This document shows, in pieces, positions 18,272 to 26,657 of a stretch of DNA of 64,000 nucleotides (its first letter is position 1; every line of letters starts with the position of its first letter). The position numbers and the translations under genes were made by a program. Source of the DNA: Streptomyces sp. TP-A0356 (GTDB taxonomy: Bacteria > Actinomycetota > Actinomycetes > Streptomycetales > Streptomycetaceae); assembly GCF_001417775.1 (NCBI RefSeq), contig NZ_BBZJ01000020.1, positions 382,422-446,421 of the forward strand, given 5' to 3'. The notes beneath the pieces were generated by a model that worked only from the letters and a program-made list of their open reading frames with translations, was not told where the DNA came from and did no database searches.

Positions 18272-19969
18272 ATGACGTCCACGGTGCCCAACGCCGTCGA
18301 GCACGCAGACGAGCAGCAGCCGCCGATCACCATGTTCGGCCCGGACTTCCCGTACGCGTACGACGACTTCCTCGCCCACCCGGCGGGTCTCGGTCAGATA
18401 CCCGCGACCGAGCACGGCACCGAGGTCGCGGTGATCGGCGGCGGCCTGTCCGGCATCGTGGCCGCCTACGAGCTGATGAAGATGGGCCTCAAGCCCGTCG
18501 TCTACGAGGCCGACCGGATCGGCGGCCGACTGCGCACCGTCGGCTTCGACGGCTGCGACCCGTCCCTGACCGCCGAGATGGGCGCCATGCGCTTCCCGCC
18601 GTCCTCCACGGCGCTGCAGCACTACATCGACCTGGTGGGTCTGGAGACCAGGCCGTTCCCCAACCCGCTGGCCGAGGCGACCCCGTCGACCGTGGTCGAC
18701 CTCAAGGGCGAGACCCATTACGCCGAGACGCTCGCCGACCTCCCGCAGGTCTACCGCGACGTGGCGAACGCGTGGAACGCCTGCCTGGAGGAGGGCGCCG
18801 ACTTCTCCGACATGAACCGCGCCATGCGGGAGCGGGACGTCCCCCGCATCCGCGAGATCTGGGCGAAGCTCGTCGAGAAGCTCGACAACCAGACGTTCTA
18901 CGGCTTCCTCTGCGACTCCGAGGCCTTCAAGTCCTTCCGGCACCGCGAGATCTTCGGTCAGGTCGGCTTCGGCACCGGCGGCTGGGACACCGACTTCCCC
19001 AACTCCATCCTGGAGATCCTGCGGGTCGTCTACACCGAGGCCGACGACCACCACCGCGGTATCGTCGGCGGCTCCCAGCAGCTGCCGCTGCGCCTGTGGG
19101 AGCGCGAGCCGGCGAAGATCGTGCACTGGGCCCACGGCACGTCCCTGAAGTCCCTGCACGAGAACGGCGAGCCCCGTCCCGCCGTCACCCGGCTGCACCG
19201 CAGCGCGGGCAACCGGATCACCGTCACCGACGCGAACGGCGACATCCGTACGTTCCAGGCGGCCGTCTTCACCGCCCAGTCCTGGATGCTGCTGTCCAAG
19301 ATCGCCTGCGACGACGCGCTCTTCCCGATCGACCACTGGACGGCGATCGAGCGGACGCACTACATGGAGAGCTCCAAGCTCTTCGTGCCGGTCGACCGGC
19401 CGTTCTGGCTCGACAAGGACGAGCGGACCGGCCGTGACGTCATGTCGATGACGCTCACCGACCGCATGACCCGCGGCACCTACCTCCTGGACGACGGTCC
19501 GGACAAGCCCGCCGTCATCTGCCTCTCCTACACCTGGTGCGACGACAGCCTGAAGTGGCTGCCGCTGTCCGCGAACGAGCGGATGGAGGTCATGCTGAAG
19601 TCGCTCGGCGAGATCTACCCGAACGTCGACATCAGGAAGCACATCATCGGCAACCCGGTGACGGTCTCCTGGGAGAACGAGCCCTACTTCATGGGCGCGT
19701 TCAAGGCGAACCTGCCGGGCCACTACCGCTACCAGCGGCGCCTGTTCACGCACTTCATGCAGGACCGGCTGCCGGCCGACAAGCGGGGCATCTTCCTGGC
19801 CGGCGACGACATCTCCTGGACCGCCGGCTGGGCCGAGGGCGCCGTGCAGACCGCGCTCAACGCCGTGTGGGGCGTCATGCACCACTTCGGTGGCGCGACC
19901 GACCCGGCCAACCCCGGCCCGGGCGACGTCTACGACGAGATCGCTCCGGTCGAGCTGCCGGAGGACTGA
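18272..19969 (+). CDS. davB: Flavin monoamine oxidase family, DavB-like L-lysine 2-monooxygenase
   Basis: This 565-residue flavoenzyme has an FAD-binding Rossmann motif (VAVIGGGLSGIVAAYELMKM) near residue 50 and ends GAVQTALNAVWGVMHHFGG, as in the tryptophan/lysine 2-monooxygenase group. Stretches such as ITMFGPDFPYAYDDFLAHPA, EIFGQVGFGTGGWDTDFPNS and MTLTDRMTRGTYL match my memory of Pseudomonas DavB. It would convert L-lysine, O2 and release CO2 to form 5-aminovaleramide, the substrate of the upstream amidase. AAGGAG lies 10 bases before the ATG at 18272. A tryptophan-type activity (indole-acetamide) is the main alternative. Confidence 0.83.
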   Translation: MTSTVPNAVEHADEQQPPITMFGPDFPYAYDDFLAHPAGLGQIPATEHGTEVAVIGGGLSGIVAAYELMKMGLKPVVYEADRIGGRLRTVGFDGCDPSLTAEMGAMRFPPSSTALQHYIDLVGLETRPFPNPLAEATPSTVVDLKGETHYAETLADLPQVYRDVANAWNACLEEGADFSDMNRAMRERDVPRIREIWAKLVEKLDNQTFYGFLCDSEAFKSFRHREIFGQVGFGTGGWDTDFPNSILEILRVVYTEADDHHRGIVGGSQQLPLRLWEREPAKIVHWAHGTSLKSLHENGEPRPAVTRLHRSAGNRITVTDANGDIRTFQAAVFTAQSWMLLSKIACDDALFPIDHWTAIERTHYMESSKLFVPVDRPFWLDKDERTGRDVMSMTLTDRMTRGTYLLDDGPDKPAVICLSYTWCDDSLKWLPLSANERMEVMLKSLGEIYPNVDIRKHIIGNPVTVSWENEPYFMGAFKANLPGHYRYQRRLFTHFMQDRLPADKRGIFLAGDDISWTAGWAEGAVQTALNAVWGVMHHFGGATDPANPGPGDVYDEIAPVELPED

Positions 19970-19996
19970 GCCGGGCCGGTGCCCAGGGGCTGCCGG

Positions 19997-20926
19997 TCAG
20001 ATCCCGGCCGCCCGCGCCGCCGTGTACAGCTCGGCGGCCACGTCCTTCAGCTCCTGCGCGTCCCGCGTCGAACCCTGCAGGTCGACGAAGATGTCGTCGA
20101 GGCCGATCTCGGCGTGGGCCGCCAGGTCCGCGATGATCTGATCGACGTTCCCCTGGAAGGGGCCGCGGTCAGGGCCGTCGTACGCCTTGGCCGTGTACGC
20201 GGCGTTGACGCGGAGCACGGTCTGCAGGGGCGTGGTGCGGCCCCGCTCGGCGGCCAGATCCTGCAACTCGCGCCACTGCGCGGCCACCACGTCGGCGCCC
20301 AGTCCGATCGGGAGCCATCCGTCGGCCTTGTCGACCAGCCGCCGCTGGGCCGTTCTGTTGGTCGCCGCCAGCAGGATGGGGATGGGCCGGGCCGGCTTGG
20401 GGGAGACCGCCGCCGAGTAGATCTTCGTGATCCTGCCCTCGTAGCTGACCGGGTCCGGGCCCCAGACCGCGCGGCACACCTCGATCACCTCGTCCATCAC
20501 CTTGCCGCGCTCCTCGAAGGGGCGGATGCCGGCCGCGGCGTACTCGTCGAGGGACCAGCCCGTGCCCAGGCCCGCCACGACCCGGCCGCCGCTCGCCGCG
20601 TCCAGCGAGGCGAGCGCCTTGGCGAGCTGGAAGGGCACGTGCAGGGGCGCCACCAGCACGCTCGTGCCGAGCCGGGCCCGGTGGGTCGCGGCGGCGGCGA
20701 GCGTGAGCGTCACCAGCGGATGGGCCACCCCGCGATAGCTGTCCGGCCAGGGCAGTCCCTCGATGCCGTACAGGCCCTGGGTGGTGGACTCGGGGAACAG
20801 CGCCCGCTCGTACACCCACAGGCTTTCGTAGCCCATTTCCTCGGCGGCGCGTGCCACGTCGGGCACGTCCCGCCCGATGTCGTACTGCTTGTTCTGGGGG
20901 AGGCTGAGTCCGAGCCGGGTCGCCAT
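19997..20926 (-). CDS. LLM-class F420-dependent oxidoreductase
   Basis: This 309-residue TIM-barrel enzyme is of the luciferase-like monooxygenase class, most likely using coenzyme F420. Family features are ATRLGLSLPQN at the start, GYESLWVYER, TSVLVAPLHVPFQLAKALAS, GRVVAGLGTGWSLDEYAAAG, and the C-terminal hydride-transferase segment. The substrate is unknown. It is convergent with the davB-like gene, with only 27 bases between stop codons. The start at 20926 gives the typical N terminus; a longer frame upstream is not family-like. Confidence 0.9.
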   Translation of the reverse strand: MATRLGLSLPQNKQYDIGRDVPDVARAAEEMGYESLWVYERALFPESTTQGLYGIEGLPWPDSYRGVAHPLVTLTLAAAATHRARLGTSVLVAPLHVPFQLAKALASLDAASGGRVVAGLGTGWSLDEYAAAGIRPFEERGKVMDEVIEVCRAVWGPDPVSYEGRITKIYSAAVSPKPARPIPILLAATNRTAQRRLVDKADGWLPIGLGADVVAAQWRELQDLAAERGRTTPLQTVLRVNAAYTAKAYDGPDRGPFQGNVDQIIADLAAHAEIGLDDIFVDLQGSTRDAQELKDVAAELYTAARAAGI

Positions 20927-21014
20927 ACTGTGCTCCTTCGCCGTGGATGTGCCTCCCGCCGAACGTATCGTGATCACACGACGGTTCAGGCCGCGACAGG
21001 CGTGGACACGTGGA

Positions 21015-21689
21015 TCAGTGCGGCAGCGGTGTGAGCAGCATGCGGCTCGCGAATCCCGTCGCCGCGTCCAGCCGCCGTGCGAACTCCCCGGCCAGCTCCG
21101 GCAGTCCGCGCAGTGCCCACAGCGCACGGGCCGCCGACCAGGCTGCCTCGCGCGCCCGTTCCAGACTCCACGCGTCGAACAGATGCGTGAGCGGGTCGGC
21201 GATGTGGAGCAGGTCGGGACCCGGCATCAGATCTTCGCGGATGCGCTCCTCCAGCGAGACGAGGATGTCGCCCACGCCGTCGAACTCGTCCTGCAGATCG
21301 GCCGGTTCGCAGCCGAGCGTACGACAGGCGTCCACGACGGAGAGCGCGAGGTCGTGCCCGATGTGCGCATTGATGCCCGCGAGCGCGAACTGCAACGGCC
21401 GTACGCCCGGATGGCGCCGGAACTGGAACAGCGGCCGCCAGCAGGCGGGCAAGGGCCCCCCTTCGGCCACGGACAGATACCGCTCGGCGAACCGCACGTC
21501 GAGGGTTGTCGCGGCCCGTGCGTCCGGGAAGCACCCGGCGTCCAGCCGGCGGTCGACCTCCTCGGTGACGGTGAGGTAGACGCGGTTGAAGACGGCGACG
21601 CCGTCCCGCGGCAGCCAGGCCTCGTCGAGCGCGCGCATACGTGAGACGACCGCGTCCACTCCGGTCGTGAACTGCTCCGACAGCACCAT
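21015..21689 (-). CDS. DUF5995 family protein
   Basis: This is a protein of about 224 residues from the ATG at 21689 with the DUF5995 pattern: TTGVDAVVSRMRALDEAWLP, VFNRVYLTVTEEVDRR, DVRFAERYL, GINAHIGHDLALSVVDAC. The HIGHDLALS segment, with its histidines, recalls helical metal- or terpenoid-enzyme-like proteins, but no activity is established. The frame stays open to a TTG at 21899, so up to 70 further residues are possible; that extension is Pro/Ala-rich and I favour the shorter form. The 282 bases to the permease stop hold no other gene. Confidence 0.8.
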   Translation of the reverse strand: MVLSEQFTTGVDAVVSRMRALDEAWLPRDGVAVFNRVYLTVTEEVDRRLDAGCFPDARAATTLDVRFAERYLSVAEGGPLPACWRPLFQFRRHPGVRPLQFALAGINAHIGHDLALSVVDACRTLGCEPADLQDEFDGVGDILVSLEERIREDLMPGPDLLHIADPLTHLFDAWSLERAREAAWSAARALWALRGLPELAGEFARRLDAATGFASRMLLTPLPH

Positions 21690-21971
21690 GAGGGCAGGGT
21701 CGCAGCCCTGGGTCGGCCGGAGTGCCACCGGCCCGCGGGCTTCCCCGGAACGGGGGATCCCGCCGGTGGTCCATGCGGGGGACAGGGGGGTGAGCGGTAC
21801 CGGTTGGAACCCGGCCGTCGAACAGGCCTCGCCGCTGGGCCGCGCGGGCGCCGCCGCGCCCGAGGGCTCCGACGGCGTCGAGACCAGCCGCAACGGCAAC
21901 GGCGCCCCGGCCCGACGGCCAGCGGCGCGACCCGGTCGGCCGCAGGATCAGTCGGCGGCCCCGTCGGCGGG

Positions 21972-23399
21972 CTACGAACCGGTGCGCCGGCCGGTGTCCG
22001 GTACGGAGGCGTCGACCTTCTCGCCGGTCGCTTCGCCATACGTGGAGGTGCCCGAGTCCAGCAGCGGCTCCTGAGCCTTGAGGTGGGCGGGAGCCAGGGC
22101 CCGCAGGGCGTGGTAGCCGGTGATGACGACCAGCGTGCCCAGCGCGATGCCGCTCAGCGAGAAGGTGTCGGTGAACTTCAGGGAGACGTTGCCGACGCCG
22201 ATGATGATGCCCGCCGCGGCCGGCACCAGGTTCAGCGGATTGCGCAGATCGACCTTGGAGTTGATCCAGATCTGCGCGCCGAGGAGTCCGATCATGCCGT
22301 AGAGGATCACGGTGATGCCGCCGAGCACCCCACCGGGGATCGCGGCGACGATCGCACCGAACTTGGGGCAGACCCCGAACAGGAGGGCGAAGCCGGCCGC
22401 GGCCCAGTAGGCGGCGGTCGAGTAGACGCGGGTGGCGGCCATCACGCCGATGTTCTCGGAGTACGTGGTGTTCGGCGGGCCGCCGACCGCGGTGGAGAGC
22501 ATGGAGGCGACACCGTCGGCGGAGATCGCCGTGCCCAGCTTGTCGTCCAGCGGGTCGCCGGTCATCTCGCCGACCGCCTTGACGTGCCCGGCGTTCTCCG
22601 CGACCAGCGCGATCACCACGGGCAGGGCGACCAGGACCGCGGACCACTGGAAGGACGGCCCGTGGAAGTGGGGCAGACCGATCCAGTCCGCATGGCCGAC
22701 GCCCGACAGGTCCAGTCGCCAGTGGTCGGTGAGCCTGCCGCTCGCGTCCACCGAGTGGATCTTCCCGAGGATCCGGTCGAACAGCCATGAGATCCCGTAC
22801 CCGAGGACGAGCCCGAGGAAGATGGCGATCCGGGACCAGAAGCCGCGCAGACAGACCACGGCGAGACCGGTGAACAGCATCACCAGCAGGGCGGTCCACT
22901 GGTCCTGCGGCCAGTACGTCGACGCGGTCACCGGCGCGAGGTTGAACCCGATCAGCATGACGACCGCGCCGGTCACGATCGGCGGCATCGCCGCGTTGAT
23001 GATCCGCGCCCCGAACCGCTGGACCGCGACGCCCACCAGGAACAGGGCGACGCCCACCACGAACACCGCGCCGGTGACGGTCGCACTGGTGCCGCCCTGT
23101 GCCCGGATGACCGCGGCGACTCCCACGAAGGAGAGCGAGCAGCCGAGGTAGCTGGGCACCCGTCCTCGGGTGGCCAGGAGGAAGATCACCGTCGCGACGC
23201 CCGACATCATGATCGCGAGATTGGGGTCGAGCCCCATCAGCACGGGCGCCACGAAGCTCGCGCCGAACATGGCCACGACGTGCTGGGCGCCGAGCCCGAT
23301 CGTGCGGGGCCAGGAGAGCCGTTCGTCGGGTCGGACGACCGCTCCGGGTGCGGGTGTGTGCCCGTCACCGTGCAGCTTCCAGCGCACGCCGAGGTCCAT
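21972..23399 (-). CDS. NCS2-family uracil/xanthine permease
   Basis: This is a 475-residue nucleobase-cation symporter with about 12-14 hydrophobic segments. Signatures include LGAQHVVAMFGASFVAPVLM, YLGCSLSFVGVAA, VALVAENAGHVKAV (the NAGH motif that follows the substrate-binding Glu) and NTTYSENIGVMAATR. It probably imports uracil or a purine base. The start at 23399 (MDLGVRWKLHGDG) is preferred over upstream codons by family length; no clear ribosome binding site is seen. It is divergent from the alginate-lyase-family gene. Confidence 0.93.
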   Translation of the reverse strand: MDLGVRWKLHGDGHTPAPGAVVRPDERLSWPRTIGLGAQHVVAMFGASFVAPVLMGLDPNLAIMMSGVATVIFLLATRGRVPSYLGCSLSFVGVAAVIRAQGGTSATVTGAVFVVGVALFLVGVAVQRFGARIINAAMPPIVTGAVVMLIGFNLAPVTASTYWPQDQWTALLVMLFTGLAVVCLRGFWSRIAIFLGLVLGYGISWLFDRILGKIHSVDASGRLTDHWRLDLSGVGHADWIGLPHFHGPSFQWSAVLVALPVVIALVAENAGHVKAVGEMTGDPLDDKLGTAISADGVASMLSTAVGGPPNTTYSENIGVMAATRVYSTAAYWAAAGFALLFGVCPKFGAIVAAIPGGVLGGITVILYGMIGLLGAQIWINSKVDLRNPLNLVPAAAGIIIGVGNVSLKFTDTFSLSGIALGTLVVITGYHALRALAPAHLKAQEPLLDSGTSTYGEATGEKVDASVPDTGRRTGS

Positions 23400-23521
23400 G
23401 GTGAAGCTTCGCTTTCTCTGTACGTGAAGAACTGTCCGAACCATTGTCAGGGGCACCAGGCGGTCCTACGCTCACACGGTCCCATTCATGAACTGCATTC
23501 ACATAGCTGATCGGAGTCTTG

Positions 23522-24796
23522 ATGAGTGCCCGCTCCCGCCTGGCCACCCTGCTCGCCGCTGTGACGGCCTTCACGGCCTGCACGGCCGTCGGTGTGCCCG
23601 TCGCCTCCGCCCACACGGCACCGAGGGCCCCCCGCACGGTCGTCCTCGACGGCACCCGGCTCCAGCAGACCAGACTCCGGCTCCACCACGGAGACCCCGG
23701 ACTGCGGCGGGCGCTCGAGGACCTCACCACGCGCGCCGACGCCTGGCTGGACCAGGGCCCCTGGACGGTCGTCGACAAGCCGAAGCCCGCGCCCGGCGGT
23801 GACGTCCACGACTACCTCAGCCAGGCCCCGTACTGGTGGCCCACCCAGCCGAAGACCGCCGGCAACCCCTGGGGCTGCCCCTATGTGCAGCGCGACGGGC
23901 AGCGCAACCCCGAGGTCGACACCGGAACCGACCGCCAGGACGCGGAGAAGGTCTTCGACTCGACCTATGACCTCTCGCTCGCCTGGTACTACACCGGGAA
24001 GCGGCAGTACGCCGAGAAGGCCGCCCAGGTCCTGCGCACCTGGTTCCTCGACCCGGCGACGAGGATGAACCCCGACCTGAACCACGGACAGTTCATTCCC
24101 TGCAAGTACGACGGCCGCGCCATCGGCATCATCGACTTCTCGCAGTCCTACACCAGCGTCCTGGACGCGATCGCCATCCTGGACACCGGCGCACCCGGCT
24201 GGTCCCCGGCCGACCGGACGGGGATGCGCGAGTGGAACACCGCCTTCCGTACCTGGCTGACGGACAGCGCCTTCGGCAAGGAGGAGGGGGCGGCCAGGAA
24301 CAACCACGGCACCTTCTACGACATGCAGCTCGCCGCCCTGGCCTGTGCGACCGGCGACGAGACGCTGGCCCGGCAGACGGTCCTGGACGCGCGTGCCAGG
24401 CGCATCGACACTCAGATCGCCGGTGACGGCAGCCAGCCGCAGGAGCTCGCCCGGACGCGCAGCTGGCACTACTCGACCTTCGACCTGGTGGCGTACACCC
24501 GGCTCGCGGCCATCGGCCGGCACGTCGGCGTGGACCTGTGGTCCTACCGGGGACCGGACGGGCAGAGCCTGTTCAGGGCGGTGGACCATCTGCTGCCGGC
24601 CGCGACCGGCGCCGCGCCCTGGACGTACCCCGAACTGGAGTTCCATCGCTACGCGGCGACCGACGTCGTGCACGCGGCGGCGGACGCGGGCGATGCCCGG
24701 GCCCGGCAGGCCGTACGCAGGCTGGAGACACCGCCCGGCGGTGACCTCTGGGCGCTGCGGCCGGCCGCCGAGCAGCTGGACTCGATCGCGGGCTGA
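23522..24796 (+). CDS. Secreted alginate-lyase-family (PL5-like) protein
   Basis: This is a 424-residue protein with a Sec-type signal peptide (hydrophobic LATLLAAVTAFTACTAVGV, cleavage around ASA-HT). The mature protein has the alpha-barrel of the PF05426 alginate lyase family: DYLSQAPYWWPTQPK, SQSYTSVLDAIAIL, NNHGTFYDMQ (the catalytic Asn-Asn-His region) and RSWHYSTFDLVAYTRLA. It probably cleaves a uronic acid polysaccharide outside the cell. The ATG at 23522 is preferred over the adjacent TTG. The 122-base divergent spacer contains TTCATGAA and a repeated CATTCA, possible operator material. Confidence 0.88.
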   Translation: MSARSRLATLLAAVTAFTACTAVGVPVASAHTAPRAPRTVVLDGTRLQQTRLRLHHGDPGLRRALEDLTTRADAWLDQGPWTVVDKPKPAPGGDVHDYLSQAPYWWPTQPKTAGNPWGCPYVQRDGQRNPEVDTGTDRQDAEKVFDSTYDLSLAWYYTGKRQYAEKAAQVLRTWFLDPATRMNPDLNHGQFIPCKYDGRAIGIIDFSQSYTSVLDAIAILDTGAPGWSPADRTGMREWNTAFRTWLTDSAFGKEEGAARNNHGTFYDMQLAALACATGDETLARQTVLDARARRIDTQIAGDGSQPQELARTRSWHYSTFDLVAYTRLAAIGRHVGVDLWSYRGPDGQSLFRAVDHLLPAATGAAPWTYPELEFHRYAATDVVHAAADAGDARARQAVRRLETPPGGDLWALRPAAEQLDSIAG

Positions 24797-24893
24797 CCCA
24801 CGGGGGAGCCTGCTGAGCGACCGCTTACCATGGGCGTGTCCAGCGCCGCGGCGCCGCGAGCGCCTCACCAGGCCGATCCGAGGAGCCCCACCC

Positions 24894-25352
24894 GTGACCG
24901 CCGAAGCCCAGGCCGCGCCCGTCCTGTCCTACGGCCGGCTGATCCCCGTCGTCGTCCACTTCGACGACCTGGACGCGCTCGGCCTGCTCCACAACGCCCG
25001 CTACCCGGTGATGGTCGAGCGCGCCTGGACCACCCTCTGGCACGAGCGGGGCTTCGGCTTCGACGGCGACTGGGAGGCGGCGGGCGACTTCTGCAACGCC
25101 GTCAAGGAGCTGCGGATCTCCTACGAGGCCCCGGTGAACAAGCCGGGCGCGTACGCCGTGCACCTGTGGCTGGAGCGGCTCGGGAACACCGGACTGACGT
25201 ACGGGTTCCGGTTCTGCTCGTCCGACGGAGCGGTGACGTACGCGCAGGGCACCCGGGTCCTCGTCCGGCTCGACGCGGCGACGCTGCGCCCGACGTCGTG
25301 GAGCGAGCGGTTCAGGGCCGTGGGCCGGGAACTGCTGCGCTCGGCCGACTGA
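24894..25352 (+). CDS. Acyl-CoA thioesterase, hot-dog fold (4HBT/YbgC-like)
   Basis: This 152-residue cytosolic thioesterase has VVVHFDDLDALGLLHNARYP, the typical Asp-containing active-site helix of the 4-hydroxybenzoyl-CoA thioesterase group, followed by VKELRISYEAPV. GAGGAG precedes the GTG at 24894. The 3' end overlaps the convergent MFS gene by 41 bases. The substrate is unknown. Confidence 0.9.
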   Translation: MTAEAQAAPVLSYGRLIPVVVHFDDLDALGLLHNARYPVMVERAWTTLWHERGFGFDGDWEAAGDFCNAVKELRISYEAPVNKPGAYAVHLWLERLGNTGLTYGFRFCSSDGAVTYAQGTRVLVRLDAATLRPTSWSERFRAVGRELLRSAD

Positions 25353-26532
25353 CCTTCGGTCGGTCGCGGTCGCCCGCGCGCAGAACGCCGGCGAACCCCG
25401 CGAGCCCGCACGCCAGCACCGTCACCAGGCCGAACGACACCACCAGGCTGGTGGCCTGGGCGAGGGTGCCGATGGCGCTCGGCGCGACCAGACCCGAGGT
25501 GTACGTGATGGTCGCGACACCCGCGATGGCCTGGCTCGGGTTGGGGCCGCTGCGGCCGGCCGCAGCGAAGCACAGCGGTACGACGACCGCGATACCCAGA
25601 CCCATCAGCCCGAACCCGGCCATCGCCACCGCCGGGTGGCCCGCGACGACGACGAGCAGCCCCCCGAGCGTGGTGAACAGGCCACCGACCCGCACGGTCC
25701 GCACCGCGCCGTACCGGTCCACCACCCGGTCGCCGGCGATCCGCGCGATCGCCATGGTGAGCGTGAAGCCCGTGGTGCACGCGGCGGCGAGGCCGGCCGA
25801 ACTGTCCAGCCGATCACGCAGATAGACCGCTGACCAGTCCAGGCTCGCCCCCTCCGCGAACACCGCGCAGAAGCCGACAGCGCCGATGAGCAGCGCCGAC
25901 TTGGGCGGCAGTGCGAACCGGGGCGGTGGTTCCTCGTCCTCGGCGGGCCCCAGATCGAGGACCCAGGTGCACGCGACGAGGCCCAGCACGGTCAGCACCG
26001 CGGCGGCCAGGGCATGGTGCAGCCGGGCGTCCGAGCCCAGGTGCGCCGCGAGCGTGCCGGCCGCCGAGCCGATCAGGGCGCCCGTGCTCCACAGGCCGTG
26101 CAGACCGGACATGATCGATCTGCCGAGGCGGTTCTCGACCTCCACGCCCAGCGCGTTCATCGCCACGTCCGCCATGCCGGCCGAGGCGCCGAACACGAAC
26201 AGGCCCACACACAGCAGCGGCAGGTTCGGGGCGAGGGACGGCAGGATCAGCGAGAGCGTCCACAGCGAGATCAGTCCGCGCAGCGCCGGGCGGGCGCCGA
26301 AGCGGTGGCTGATCCGGCCCGCGAGCGGCATCGCGACGGACGCGCCGAGCGCCGGGAACGCGAGGGCGAATCCCAGCTGGCCCGGGCCGACCTGCGCGTG
26401 GTCCTGGATCCAGGGCACGCGGGTCGCGAACGAGCCGGTGACGGCGCCGTGCACGGCGAACACCGCGGCCACGGCGTACCGGGCGCGCCTCACCTCCCGT
26501 CGACGGCCGACCCCTTCGGTCATCTCGCTCAT
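25312..26532 (-). CDS. MFS transporter, divergent from a ROK regulator
   Basis: This is a 406-residue membrane transporter with about 12 helices and the MFS loop LAGRISHRFGARPALRG between helices 2 and 3. It resembles the Streptomyces MFS proteins paired with ROK regulators, presumed sugar transporters or exporters. The start at 26532 (MSEMTEG) leaves the operator-like palindrome just upstream; the ATG at 26523 is also possible. Its 3' end runs 41 bases into the thioesterase gene. The divergent arrangement with the ROK gene and the shared palindrome suggest direct control. Confidence 0.9.
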   Translation of the reverse strand: MSEMTEGVGRRREVRRARYAVAAVFAVHGAVTGSFATRVPWIQDHAQVGPGQLGFALAFPALGASVAMPLAGRISHRFGARPALRGLISLWTLSLILPSLAPNLPLLCVGLFVFGASAGMADVAMNALGVEVENRLGRSIMSGLHGLWSTGALIGSAAGTLAAHLGSDARLHHALAAAVLTVLGLVACTWVLDLGPAEDEEPPPRFALPPKSALLIGAVGFCAVFAEGASLDWSAVYLRDRLDSSAGLAAACTTGFTLTMAIARIAGDRVVDRYGAVRTVRVGGLFTTLGGLLVVVAGHPAVAMAGFGLMGLGIAVVVPLCFAAAGRSGPNPSQAIAGVATITYTSGLVAPSAIGTLAQATSLVVSFGLVTVLACGLAGFAGVLRAGDRDRPKVSRPSAAVPGPRP

Positions 26533-26578
26533 TGTCCGCCCCCTTCCCGGCTGTGTCCGCCCGGACTGCGCGCGTAAA

Positions 26579-26601
26579 CTATCAGGAACCCTGCCTGATA
26601 G
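26579..26601. promoter_or_regulatory. Inverted repeat, candidate ROK operator
   Basis: CTATCAGG (26579-26586) and CCTGATAG (26594-26601) are perfect 8-bp inverted arms separated by AACCCTG. They lie midway between the divergent MFS and ROK start codons. TAAACT (26575-26580), overlapping the left arm, could be a -10 element. Control of both genes by the ROK protein is inferred. Confidence 0.65.
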
Positions 26602-26657
26602 ATAGGTGCGGAAGAGCCGCCGGGTGAGCGGCCCCGCCGATCTGGAAGGATCCCGGC

